Both the position numbers and the translations under genes were made by a program. From a virus, in the IMG/VR virus record IMGVR_UViG_3300034524_000040, positions 1 through 36,492 of that record: 36,492 nt of DNA; one strand, given 5' to 3'. Under the pieces are notes generated by a model. It was given only the letters and a program-made list of their open reading frames with translations. It was not told where the DNA came from and did no database searches. Numbering within the stretch: position 1 is the first letter of the stretch; the number at the start of each line of letters is the position of its first letter. Shown one piece after another: positions 24,798 through 31,549 of the stretch.

Positions 24798-24992
24798 TCA
24801 ATCCCTCTCAATATCGTTCACGGTCCGTTCGTCCATGAATGCGGTCAGGTCCTGTTCTTTCACGCGGTAGCATGGCCGTTTTTGTGTGCCCATGTTGTAC
24901 CCGCGCAACTCCTTACGCCTGATCAACCGGCGCACCCATTCGGGCCGCCTTTTCAAACGCGCTGCCACTTCATCAACGGTCAACGTCTGCAT
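24798..24992 (-). CDS. AlpA/excisionase-like helix-turn-helix protein
   Basis: A 64-residue MerR/HTH_17-type DNA-binding protein: LTVDEVAARLKRRPEWVRRLIRRKELRGYNMGTQKRPCYRVKEQDLTAFMDE, the excisionase-family signature. It overlaps the second recombinase gene by 20 bp and is probably its accessory factor (recombination directionality or regulation). A ribosome site (GGGGAGG) precedes ATG 24992. Confidence 0.8.
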   Translation of the reverse strand: MQTLTVDEVAARLKRRPEWVRRLIRRKELRGYNMGTQKRPCYRVKEQDLTAFMDERTVNDIERD

Positions 24993-25605
24993 GCAGCATC
25001 CTCCCCATATGCCTTATTGCCGCGCGGCGGTTCTCATCGCGGAATGAAAGATAATGCGTCGTGCTCTTGGGGTCTTTGTGCCCCAGGGCTTGTGACACCT
25101 CCATAAACGGATCAACGCCCCGGCCTTCCGCTACCTGGGCAAGCATGAACTCGTATGTCTCGTTCGCAAAGGTCTTGCGCATGCTATGCGTTGCCACGTC
25201 TTCGGCAATGCCGCAGCTCCCGAAGGCATCCTGTAGCACGCGGCGCGCCTGGGTGTAGGATATGGCCTTGTTTTCGTCGCCCTGGGCACGGAACAGGAAA
25301 GAATCAGGGGCCGGGTATCCAAGTTCCCGAATCTGCCCCAGGATAGCCCGCCGCGCTTCCGGTGCCAGATACACGACGCGGCTTTCCTGCTTGCCCTTCA
25401 TGTGACGTCGGGCAACCCGAACAGTAAGCCGCACCTTGCCGCAAATAACAACATCAGCTACACGCAAAGAAAGCATTTCGCGTATGCGAAAGCCTGCAAG
25501 AACCCCCAGAATAAATAGGCAGCGATTACGGACAACATGCCGCCCAGAAAAAGACGATTCAACCTGCAAGACCTCACATAGAGACAGAGGGCGACAACCA
25601 GCCAT
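24973..25605 (-). CDS. Second, minimal tyrosine recombinase (catalytic domain only)
   Basis: A 210-residue tyrosine recombinase with nearly no N-terminal core-binding domain. Catalytic residues appear complete: R40 (AGFRIREMLSL), basic residues in MKGKQ (K70/K72), H140 and R143 (THSMRKTF), H176 (LGHKDPKS), and Y185 (THYLSF). The typical N-terminal SAM-like domain of about 90-100 residues is absent; only ~20 residues precede the catalytic fold. ATG 25605 has AGGAG upstream, so this is a real start and not a broken gene. It is distinct from the integrase at the left end. Possible roles are resolution of phage dimers, inversion of a DNA segment, or integration by another partner. Confidence 0.85.
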   Translation of the reverse strand: MAGCRPLSLCEVLQVESSFSGRHVVRNRCLFILGVLAGFRIREMLSLRVADVVICGKVRLTVRVARRHMKGKQESRVVYLAPEARRAILGQIRELGYPAPDSFLFRAQGDENKAISYTQARRVLQDAFGSCGIAEDVATHSMRKTFANETYEFMLAQVAEGRGVDPFMEVSQALGHKDPKSTTHYLSFRDENRRAAIRHMGRMLHADVDR

Positions 25606-25733
25606 ACACGCTCCTTGAATATTTCCTCAACATTGGCTAACAGTACCAAAGACTAAATTCATAAAAAACATAATACAAATCAACATTCTAATATAAAAAC
25701 ACATAAAACAACAAATATAACAACGGCAAAACA

Positions 25734-26462
25734 ATGGTAGAATTAACATCATCACTTCTTATCGGCAACAGCAGACTCAAAACACACCAAATAAGTGCAA
25801 TATTACTCTCATACGCAAGCGCACCAATCATTTCGATAATATCATATCTAATTGACAAAAGAATCTACGACTCTTCACTAAGCAGCATTTTGCCTAGCTA
25901 CATCAAAATACTTTTTTTAGATATATATATTTTATTTATACTTATCATGCTAAGTGTGGTTATAAATCAATGCCGTGCTGACAATATTCCATTAAAATTG
26001 AAAATTGTTAGACTATCTACAGCAGCAATATACTATGCTTCAATATTAGGAATTTTTTACAAGGCTGGGACAATAAACAGCAAAAAAACAATCTTAATAT
26101 CAATACTAATGTATATATTTATACTTTATTGCCTGACATTTAAAAACATCCGATTACGATCTTTATCACTTATTCTTTATATACTTTATACAGCAACACT
26201 ACTCCCTTTAACATCTGACAAACATTATTCAAAACTACTACTAGTAAAAAGTGGGGCAATAGTACACAATGCAACAATAATCAGCAACAACATAAAACTA
26301 TCAAGTGCTGAAATTATATTTCAAAACGACACAACATACACAATAGAACACAACAACACCCGCTATATCCTAAATAGGTCATCAACGACGATCACACACC
26401 CCCCTTACCCACAAAAACCGGCAACCCCGCCCGATCACCCCGATACGAAACAACCTGAATAG
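25734..26462 (+). CDS. Multi-pass membrane protein, AT-rich cargo gene
   Basis: A 242-residue protein with about five hydrophobic segments, e.g. ISAILLSYASAPIISIISYLI (19-39), IKILFLDIYILFILIMLSVVI (57-77), AAIYYASILGIFY, ISILMYIFILYCLTF, and LSLILYILYTATLLPLT. No family is recognised. It is very AT-rich and reads against the surrounding leftward genes, so it appears to be inserted cargo, perhaps superinfection exclusion. The Pro-rich last ~20 residues (PPYPQKPATPPDHPDTKQPE) are coded antisense to the end of the endolysin gene; the frame runs into it for 71 bases. The start at 25734 has no clear ribosome site. Confidence 0.6.
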   Translation: MVELTSSLLIGNSRLKTHQISAILLSYASAPIISIISYLIDKRIYDSSLSSILPSYIKILFLDIYILFILIMLSVVINQCRADNIPLKLKIVRLSTAAIYYASILGIFYKAGTINSKKTILISILMYIFILYCLTFKNIRLRSLSLILYILYTATLLPLTSDKHYSKLLLVKSGAIVHNATIISNNIKLSSAEIIFQNDTTYTIEHNNTRYILNRSSTTITHPPYPQKPATPPDHPDTKQPE

Positions 26463-26877
26463 CCATGTCGTAACGGTCATGGCCGCCCGTATCGAAGTGG
26501 AACCAGGTCATACCCGCGCCTGCTTCAATGCGCTGGATGAACTCAAAACAGGACAAATTGGGCGATGCCTGCAACTCTGCCCATACTTCGGCAGGCGTGA
26601 TATTGCGGAACTTGCAATCAAACGCCCTGCCGAACTTGTGCTGAGAAAGGGCCGCGCCGGTTCCGGTGCCCATCTCACGCAAACCGGATTCCTTGAAGGT
26701 CCCGCCCGCCTGCCAGTTGTTCACCACGATAGGGCCGTACCGCTTGCGAAGCCGATCAAGCGTAACCAGGGCCAGTTGATCAAAGGCCATGAACATCATG
26801 GCACCGCGCGCCTTATTCACCTGGTGGAACTCGGGGCCGACTAATTCTTCAATTCGGAAATGTTCGGGCGTGTACAT
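26392..26877 (-). CDS. Endolysin, M15-type peptidase
   Basis: A 161-residue peptidoglycan peptidase of the M15 family. The zinc-site motif SQHKFGRAFDCKF (H and D ligands, S-x-H-x-x-G-x-A-x-D) and WFHFDTGGHDRYD carrying the third His near residue 127 are visible. It begins with HFRIEELVGPEF. It is preceded by GGAGGAAG, so ATG 26877 is the right start. The lytic enzyme is encoded about 2-4 kb upstream of the holin-like genes, separated by the cargo gene and recombinase operon. Confidence 0.88.
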   Translation of the reverse strand: MYTPEHFRIEELVGPEFHQVNKARGAMMFMAFDQLALVTLDRLRKRYGPIVVNNWQAGGTFKESGLREMGTGTGAALSQHKFGRAFDCKFRNITPAEVWAELQASPNLSCFEFIQRIEAGAGMTWFHFDTGGHDRYDMAIQVVSYRGDRAGLPVFVGKGGV

Positions 26878-27068
26878 CGTTCTTCCTCCGTTTGCTCTCT
26901 GTATTCACACTTCGCGCACTTGGCGCGCTCAATCCACCACCAGGGCGGCGCGGTCTTGGGACACGGCCGCATGTTCGGATGCCGTTGCCGCCATTGCCGG
27001 GCCACCTCCCACGAGACAGCACCGATAGCCTGGGGGCTTGGCGGTGAAAACTGGCAACCATCCGCCAC
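26841..27068 (-). CDS. Small cysteine-containing protein, unknown
   Basis: A 75-residue protein starting at GTG 27068 and ending in the endolysin gene (37-bp overlap). It contains PPWWWIERAKCAKCEYREQTEEERC, a CxxC plus one more cysteine, so a small zinc site is possible. No family is recognised. A longer frame (27088) on the same strand is a shadow. Its close packing with neighbours supports it as real. Confidence 0.5.
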   Translation of the reverse strand: MADGCQFSPPSPQAIGAVSWEVARQWRQRHPNMRPCPKTAPPWWWIERAKCAKCEYREQTEEERCTRPNISELKN

Positions 27069-27071
27069 GGG

Positions 27072-27575
27072 CTACGGCCTCGCCCCAACCTGTTGCATAG
27101 CCAGGTAACGCGGGCCGTACAGGTTGGCCTTCATGTATTCAAAGGCGGTTAACTCCCGCCAGCCCTTCACCTTGGCGCGCTCCACGTCGGCACGGCTCAT
27201 GCTCCGCCGTTCCTTGGGGTGACAATGGGCGCACAACTCCACCCCGGCCAGGCCAGCGGGTGAAAGCAGGTAAAACGCCCCATGAATGCAGCCTTGTGTG
27301 CAGGGGCCGCCCGGCAAAGCCTTGGCGCTGTTGTCCTGTAAAAACCGATGCGCCCGCAGCAACACCGTTGCCAACGATTCTCCGTATTCCAGCTTGCGCC
27401 CGCTCTCCACGATAGCGGCAAGGGCGTCCGTCAACTGGTCCTTCGTCAGGTACTTCAACGTCTTGTACCCCACGGAATACCCCACGTCGGACGGTGCGGG
27501 CAGATTCACGGCCTTATGCGCATTGGCAAGCCATAGTTCAAACTCGGGAAGCGTGATGCCTGTAAGCGTCTTCAT
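27072..27575 (-). CDS. Early protein with putative Cys-rich zinc site, unknown
   Basis: A 167-residue protein (MKTLTGITLPEFELWLANAHKAVNLPAP...). A cysteine cluster GPCTQGCIHGAFYLLS...ELCAHCHP (two C pairs plus His) suggests a zinc site in the middle. ATG 27575 has GGAGGG upstream; the longer frame extending to 27698 runs into the gene upstream and is not used. It follows the replication gene by 13 bp. No function can be assigned. Confidence 0.6.
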   Translation of the reverse strand: MKTLTGITLPEFELWLANAHKAVNLPAPSDVGYSVGYKTLKYLTKDQLTDALAAIVESGRKLEYGESLATVLLRAHRFLQDNSAKALPGGPCTQGCIHGAFYLLSPAGLAGVELCAHCHPKERRSMSRADVERAKVKGWRELTAFEYMKANLYGPRYLAMQQVGARP

Positions 27576-27588
27576 GCGTCGCCCTCCG

Positions 27589-28653
27589 CTATGCCTTGAT
27601 TGCGGCAGCAATGGCCGGTTCGTACGTTTCACGATCAAGCCGGTTATTCTCGCAGAACACGGCCACCATCGCCGCGAAGTCTTCACCGGCAGAAACATAC
27701 CGGCTCACAAAGTCCACGGCCTGGGAAAGTGCCGGAAGCTTCTTGGACGCCTTCTTTTCCGCACTCGGCAGGAAATTGCCTTCACGCACTTTCAGGCAGT
27801 TGGAAACGTTCAACAGCCAGTCGAAAGAGGCTTTCCACTCGTTCACCTCGCCCATCAGGTACGGGCAACGGCCCACACGGCGGAAATACTCTTCCCAATC
27901 GTCCAGAGTCTTGAACTCTGCCTTGCTTCGCGCCCTGATCGCGGTCTTGCGCCTGTCCGTCACCGCCGTACAACGGGGCAGCTTATGGCCGTTCGGCTGA
28001 TCGTCCACCAACAGCCGGTTATACAGGTCGGCCACCTGCTGGCACGGGTCTGCCTTTGGGGCTTGCTCCGGCTCCAAAAGCGAAGGCTCAATTTCGTCAG
28101 GCGAAACAACGCTCACGTCGGCACCAGCCGACAAGGGTACGTTAGTACCCTCTCTTACTTCTTCTTTCTGTTCTTTGTTCTCTGTTCTCTGATTAGCGGA
28201 AGGAAGCAGACCTGTTTCCGTAAAGGCTTCCGCAAAGGCTTTCTTAAAAGCTTTGTGAAGCCCGTCAACCGTGGCTTTTGCGCTCTCTAGCATGTCCACT
28301 TTCAAGGTACTTTCAGGCAAAGCATCAAAACCGCCACGCCACGATTTGATCACGTTCGGGCTTTCTGGAATGTTATATTTGAGGAAATTCGGGAACCACA
28401 CCAGAAGCGCCCCGTCATGCTTCGCAATCCCTTGCGCCAAGACTTCCTGAAAGGCTTTCTCGAAGGCTTTCAACTCCATCCCAAGCTCATAAGCGAAGCC
28501 TGGCACATTGCCCCGAATCGCCCCTAGCTGCGTTAGAGTTGGATGGGTAAGCAGAAAGAAGATGATTAGCTTCGCATCAAGTGACAACGCCATGAACTTG
28601 GCATCGTTCCAGATACATGTTGAAATCTTGCGGTAGTGTTTTGCCTTGCTCAT
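27589..28653 (-). CDS. Replication initiator-like protein (DnaD/lambda O type)
   Basis: A 354-residue protein. The N-terminal ~100 residues form a winged helix (CIWNDAKFMALSLDAKLIIFFLLTHPTLTQLGAIRGNVPGFAYELGM), typical of phage replisome-organiser proteins. A lysine/glutamate-rich linker (about 135-205) leads to a C-terminal helical domain (LYNRLLV...WEEYFRRVGRCPYLMGEVNEWKASFDWLLNVSNCLKVREGNF), which resembles the helicase-loading part of such proteins. In lambda the origin lies in gene O, and short repeats coding KAFKKAFAEAF occur here (28222-28255). Early leftward operon. Confidence 0.75.
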   Translation of the reverse strand: MSKAKHYRKISTCIWNDAKFMALSLDAKLIIFFLLTHPTLTQLGAIRGNVPGFAYELGMELKAFEKAFQEVLAQGIAKHDGALLVWFPNFLKYNIPESPNVIKSWRGGFDALPESTLKVDMLESAKATVDGLHKAFKKAFAEAFTETGLLPSANQRTENKEQKEEVREGTNVPLSAGADVSVVSPDEIEPSLLEPEQAPKADPCQQVADLYNRLLVDDQPNGHKLPRCTAVTDRRKTAIRARSKAEFKTLDDWEEYFRRVGRCPYLMGEVNEWKASFDWLLNVSNCLKVREGNFLPSAEKKASKKLPALSQAVDFVSRYVSAGEDFAAMVAVFCENNRLDRETYEPAIAAAIKA

Positions 28654-28709
28654 CCGAAACCATTCCCTTGCGTTTTCGCCTGGTTCCAGGCATTATTTCT
28701 TATCCGAAC

Positions 28710-28730
28710 GCGCTAGTTCGTAGCTAGCGC
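28710..28730. promoter_or_regulatory. Palindromic hairpin in the early operon
   Basis: GCGCTAG at 28710-28716 and CTAGCGC at 28724-28730 form a perfect 7-bp inverted repeat with 7-nt loop, in the gap between the DUF4406-like gene and the replication gene. It has no T-run and so is not a terminator. It may bind a regulator or stabilise the mRNA end; nothing in the sequence selects between these. Confidence 0.45.
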
Positions 28731-28738
28731 CCCTTGCA

Positions 28739-28768
28739 CCCCTCGGCCCCCCGGACTGAGGGGTTTTT
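28739..28768 (+). terminator. Plus-strand terminator facing the early operon
   Basis: CCCCTC (28739-28744) pairs with GAGGGG (28758-28763), followed by TTTTT at 28764-28768. It lies in the gap between two minus-strand genes and therefore stops antisense transcription entering the leftward early operon. On the minus strand no T-run follows. An 11-C tract (28776-28786) lies beside it. Confidence 0.65.
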
Positions 28769-28792
28769 CTTTGCGCCCCCCCCCCCTTCACC

Positions 28793-29188
28793 CTACTGCA
28801 TACGCTCAACCCCCTCGCTTCCATACGGGCATGGCCACATATCACACGGCATCACGACTGCCCCGCCGAACACGAGATACTCTTCGCAAACAATGCAGGG
28901 ATTAGGCGGATAGAACCGATGCACCGGCACGCCGTGGAACATGGCCGAACGAGCAACCACCGAAACGGCGGCATCTTCTTTCCAGCCTGGCATGCAGATC
29001 AGGTGCACGGATGCCAGCTTGTCCATTGCAAGCAATGTCTCTTCGTGGGTGGAAAGCGGAACCAGGACGATAGCCCCCTGCTCTTTCATGCCTATGGCAT
29101 AGGCAAGGGCAGCATTTTCCTGTGCGGCCCGCAGCTTGGGACGAGTGGCCTTGTCGGCCAGGGGATAGAGAACAGCTATGGTTTTCAT
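28793..29188 (-). CDS. DUF4406-like (nucleoside deoxyribosyltransferase-like fold) protein
   Basis: A 131-residue protein resembling DUF4406: MKTIAVLYPLADK...AYAIGMKEQGAIVLVPLSTHEETLLAMDKLASVHLICMPGWKEDAAVSVVARSAMFHGVPVHRF. The pattern is a Rossmann-like nucleotide-binding fold with conserved MPGW and a later acidic/alanine run. The role in phages is unknown. A good GGAGG precedes ATG 29188. It follows the CII-like gene by two bases. Confidence 0.6.
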   Translation of the reverse strand: MKTIAVLYPLADKATRPKLRAAQENAALAYAIGMKEQGAIVLVPLSTHEETLLAMDKLASVHLICMPGWKEDAAVSVVARSAMFHGVPVHRFYPPNPCIVCEEYLVFGGAVVMPCDMWPCPYGSEGVERMQ

Positions 29189-29190
29189 CC

Positions 29191-29652
29191 CTACGCCTCC
29201 AAATCCTGGCGGTAGGCAACCACGGTTTCGTCAATCTCCCCCTTTACCTCTTCGGCCAGGGCCTGCACCTCGCGCATGTCCGCGCGGTCCTGTATGGCAT
29301 TGTGCAACCTGGTTAAGACGGGGTAATCATCCAGGCATTCGGCAAGCACATCTCCCTTATCAGGGATGCCCACTGCATCGGGCACGCAGTGCATACCCAG
29401 GGCTTCGGCCATGTAGTCCAGCATTGCATGTGCCAACTTCGTTCCGCCTGCTTCATGCAGATCGTGCAGAAGAACCCGCACCCGTTGAATGTCAGGCCGC
29501 GCGGAATCGCCGTCATAGTCCGGGTTTCGCATCTGCTTGTAGAGTTGCTTGTGTCCACGCCGGAAAATCCGCTCGAGCGCGGGCATGCCCAGGCAGTCCT
29601 TCGCCTCTCGCATCATCTCCCAGGCTTGTAGCCGGTGTTTGCTTCTAGACAT
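29191..29652 (-). CDS. CII-like phage regulatory protein
   Basis: A 153-residue helical protein resembling the phage regulatory CII family (CP76-like). It has an N-terminal HTH-like segment (AWEMMREAKDCLGMPALERIFRRGHKQLYKQMRNPD) and a helical middle (RVRVLLHDLHEAGGTKLAHAMLDYMAEALGMHCVP) typical of that family. It probably acts early in the lysis/lysogeny choice. ATG 29652 has GAGGGA upstream. Confidence 0.65.
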   Translation of the reverse strand: MSRSKHRLQAWEMMREAKDCLGMPALERIFRRGHKQLYKQMRNPDYDGDSARPDIQRVRVLLHDLHEAGGTKLAHAMLDYMAEALGMHCVPDAVGIPDKGDVLAECLDDYPVLTRLHNAIQDRADMREVQALAEEVKGEIDETVVAYRQDLEA

Positions 29653-29668
29653 TCATTCCCTCGTCTAT

Positions 29669-29697
29669 TTGATAAACTGTAGCCTTTAAGATAGTGA
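29669..29697 (+). promoter_or_regulatory. Plus-strand promoter for the small gene at 29740
   Basis: TTGATA (29669-29674), 17-bp spacer, TAGTGA (29692-29697). The gene 29740 follows with AAAGGAG at 29724-29730. It drives transcription against the surrounding leftward operon. The -35 is good, the -10 is moderate. Confidence 0.5.
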
Positions 29698-29739
29698 TAA
29701 CGTGCAAACTGATATTCACACCTAAAGGAGCTACATTGT

Positions 29740-30030
29740 ATGCAATTTCAAGCTGTTGGAGTCTTTGCACTCAAAGAGAATCAGTACAAAGACGCATTAA
29801 AGCTCATGACAGACGGCGACAAATTCCCGGATGCGTATGCCGGGCACAAAAAGTTGGTCGATAGCACTGTGCAGCAACTCAGGAGCAAGGGCCTCCGCGT
29901 TGAAATAATTGAGGCAGACCTTGACGAGTTCAGAGCTTGGTGCATCAAACGAGGCCACAACTTCGACTCCAAGGGACGAATCGCGTTTGCCAACTTTGGG
30001 GTAGCTATGCGCCTCGGGATCATGGGCTAA
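29740..30030 (+). CDS. Small plus-strand protein, unknown
   Basis: A 96-residue protein (MQFQAVGVFALKENQYKDALKLMTDGDKFPDAYAGHKKLVDSTVQQLRSKGLRVEIIEADLDEFRAWCIKRGH...) that looks real: a good ribosome site, a plausible promoter and balanced composition with an alpha/beta pattern. It reads against the early operon and lies across the 3' part of the minus-strand gene 29797-30360. No family is recognised. Confidence 0.65.
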   Translation: MQFQAVGVFALKENQYKDALKLMTDGDKFPDAYAGHKKLVDSTVQQLRSKGLRVEIIEADLDEFRAWCIKRGHNFDSKGRIAFANFGVAMRLGIMG

Positions 30031-30360
30031 CACCGTCTCCAACATCCGCAGGGCGTCAGCATGCGCCTTGCGGGTGTATTGATGCATTTTCACCCCACCC
30101 TTGCGGCACAGCATTTCGTTAACGCGCATTCCGCGTTCCGCGAGTAGAATTTTCCGCTTAAGCATCACCCGCATAGCGATAAGCCTCTCTTCCCGAGAGC
30201 CCTCAATCACAGGCCAGGCAGGTTGAATCCGCCAGTGCGCCATGTTGGAAAAATCCTCACCGGAATTGCGCAAGGTCCATTCCAGCAATTTACGCCGCGC
30301 GCGGCATATCGCTTCCTGTTTGCGCTCATCCCTATCCAACCCGCTAGAGTTCAGACACAT
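29797..30360 (-). CDS. Early leftward protein, unknown; 3' part antisense to the gene at 29740
   Basis: A 187-residue frame starting with an excellent ribosome site (AGGAGG) at ATG 30360. The first ~110 residues (RRKLLEWTLRNSGEDFSNMAHWRIQPAWPVIEGSREERLIAMRVMLKRKILLAERGMRVNEMLCRKGG...) look like a genuine protein. The C-terminal ~75 residues are antisense to the 29740-30030 gene. Either the two overlap in opposite directions or this gene was shortened in the past and reads on by chance. No function is assigned. Confidence 0.55.
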   Translation of the reverse strand: MCLNSSGLDRDERKQEAICRARRKLLEWTLRNSGEDFSNMAHWRIQPAWPVIEGSREERLIAMRVMLKRKILLAERGMRVNEMLCRKGGVKMHQYTRKAHADALRMLETVLAHDPEAHSYPKVGKRDSSLGVEVVASFDAPSSELVKVCLNYFNAEALAPELLHSAIDQLFVPGIRIREFVAVCHEL

Positions 30361-30445
30361 CGCTTACCTCCTACGCAGGGAAACCCCTGCCCTGTTTCGT
30401 CTCGTGATTTTGCTGTTACTGTCGCACACTACACGCAGGTAAAGA

Positions 30446-30664
30446 TCAGGCCGCATTTTCAGCACCCTCTTTGAAAAGGTCAGGACACAAAGAAGTTAGG
30501 GGAATGCCCAATCGGGCGTGATAGCGAACCGCCGCCTTACCGGCCACGGAGAGGTCTCCGCGACAGTGCTTAAGGACGGTTGCACGAGTGTAGCCCGTTA
30601 GCCTGCCTAGTTCGGCGTAGGTAAGGCCGTGATCGTTGCGGTATTTCTCTACTGCGTTGTTCAT
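30446..30664 (-). CDS. cro: Cro-like helix-turn-helix regulator
   Basis: A 72-residue DNA-binding protein with a central HTH: NDHGLTYAELGRLTGYTRATVLKHCRGDLSVAGKAAVRYHARLGI. It is the first gene of the leftward early operon and is transcribed away from the CI-like repressor gene, as in lambdoid immunity regions, though in mirror orientation. The operator/promoter is at 30672-30700. Confidence 0.85.
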   Translation of the reverse strand: MNNAVEKYRNDHGLTYAELGRLTGYTRATVLKHCRGDLSVAGKAAVRYHARLGIPLTSLCPDLFKEGAENAA

Positions 30665-30671
30665 GGCTCAA

Positions 30672-30700
30672 ATGTTTCCACAAGGATACAAGATGGTCAA
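30672..30700 (-). promoter_or_regulatory. Leftward early promoter with overlapping operator
   Basis: On the minus strand TTGACC (30695-30700), a 17-bp spacer, and AAACAT (30672-30677) with TGG before it (extended -10). The operator-like motif GTTTCCACAAGGATAC (30674-30689, plus strand) lies over spacer and -10. The same motif (13 of 16 bases) and the same promoter geometry recur at 32846-32874. A 9-bp inverted repeat (AAATGTTTC 30670-30678; GAAACATTT 30719-30727) spans the divergent region. Confidence 0.7.
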
Positions 30701-30705
30701 CAAAA

Positions 30706-31287
30706 ATGAATACCCACAGAAACATTTTATCGGACAATCTAAGAAGCATGGATAGTTACAAAGTCAACGCCCGCGCTTGGAAGGCCGTCATGGATGGCGT
30801 CAAACGCTTACGCTCAGAGGGACGCACGCTTGATGCCATTGGACACCAACTCAAGATTGGTCGCGCCACTGTGAAGAAGTGGCTCGATAGCGACATGGGC
30901 GGAGAGCGCACTTCTTTCCGAGATATGGTGCGCTACCTTGATGTGCTTAACATCCCCCTATCTGAAGTCTTTGGTGTTCACGTTGAAGAAGGATCTGGAA
31001 ACAGGGAGTGGAAGCCTACAGACTTCGAGTTGAGACTTGCCGGTTTGTTAAAGCAAGGCGCCAAAATGTTCGGGAAACGCCCAGAACTGCTTTCCCGTCA
31101 CATTTTCGGTGACCATTCTAATGCCATAGCCGTTCAAGAAATGCTTGATGGAAAGAGAGAAATCAGCGTTGAACACCTCTATAAGCTCTGCAAGGGAATT
31201 GGCCTTGAACCCGCCGATGTTCTCAATCGCGTTACTGAACTGGTGAATGAAGAAGCAGGAGTAGAATCATCTAGGCGCACAGCCTAA
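30706..31287 (+). CDS. cI: CI-like repressor with two HTH-like regions and no peptidase domain
   Basis: A 193-residue putative prophage repressor. The N-terminal HTH (ARAWKAVMDGVKRLRSEGRTLDAIGHQLKIGRATVKKWLDS...) at about 20-65 and a second helical segment (LLSRHIFGDHSNAIAVQEMLDGKREISVEHLYKLCKGIGLEPADVLNRVTELV) at about 125-180 that itself resembles an XRE-type HTH. There is no LexA/S24 peptidase domain, so SOS self-cleavage is not expected. Divergent from cro. A second start at 30748 (MDSYKV) is possible. It is a repressor by position and HTH content. Confidence 0.75.
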   Translation: MNTHRNILSDNLRSMDSYKVNARAWKAVMDGVKRLRSEGRTLDAIGHQLKIGRATVKKWLDSDMGGERTSFRDMVRYLDVLNIPLSEVFGVHVEEGSGNREWKPTDFELRLAGLLKQGAKMFGKRPELLSRHIFGDHSNAIAVQEMLDGKREISVEHLYKLCKGIGLEPADVLNRVTELVNEEAGVESSRRTA

Positions 31288-31510
31288 GGGTGGTAGTGGG
31301 GGGAGGTCCTGCGCGAAAAGAGCCAGTACAGTACAATCCTGAAGTACACATTCACTTACGCGCTGTACACAGTCGAGGACCACGAATATAGGCAGCAAAA
31401 AGTTAATTTGATGTACATCGCAGGAAATTGAATACTCAATCAATGAAGCAAGTTATAGCCATCAAAGCTAGGTAGAGAACTATTTATCCTTGTGATTTCT
31501 CCCACAAAGC

Positions 31511-31548
31511 TTGACAGCTTTCATTTTTTAGTTAACATAAAGGTTAAC
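31511..31548 (+). promoter_or_regulatory. TAC operon promoter with paired palindromic operator sites
   Basis: TTGACA (31511-31516), 17-bp spacer, AACATA (31534-31539). GTTAAC palindromes at 31531-31536 (over the -10) and 31543-31548 (next to the start codon) are one helical turn apart, a typical arrangement for autoregulation by a toxin-antitoxin complex. AAAGG precedes the toxin start. Confidence 0.75.
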
Positions 31549-31549
31549 C

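Noticed and set aside
24589-24801. Alternative minus-strand frame over the zinc-ribbon gene
   Set aside because: A shadow frame; the CxxC...CxxC pattern and ribosome site belong to 24593-24796.
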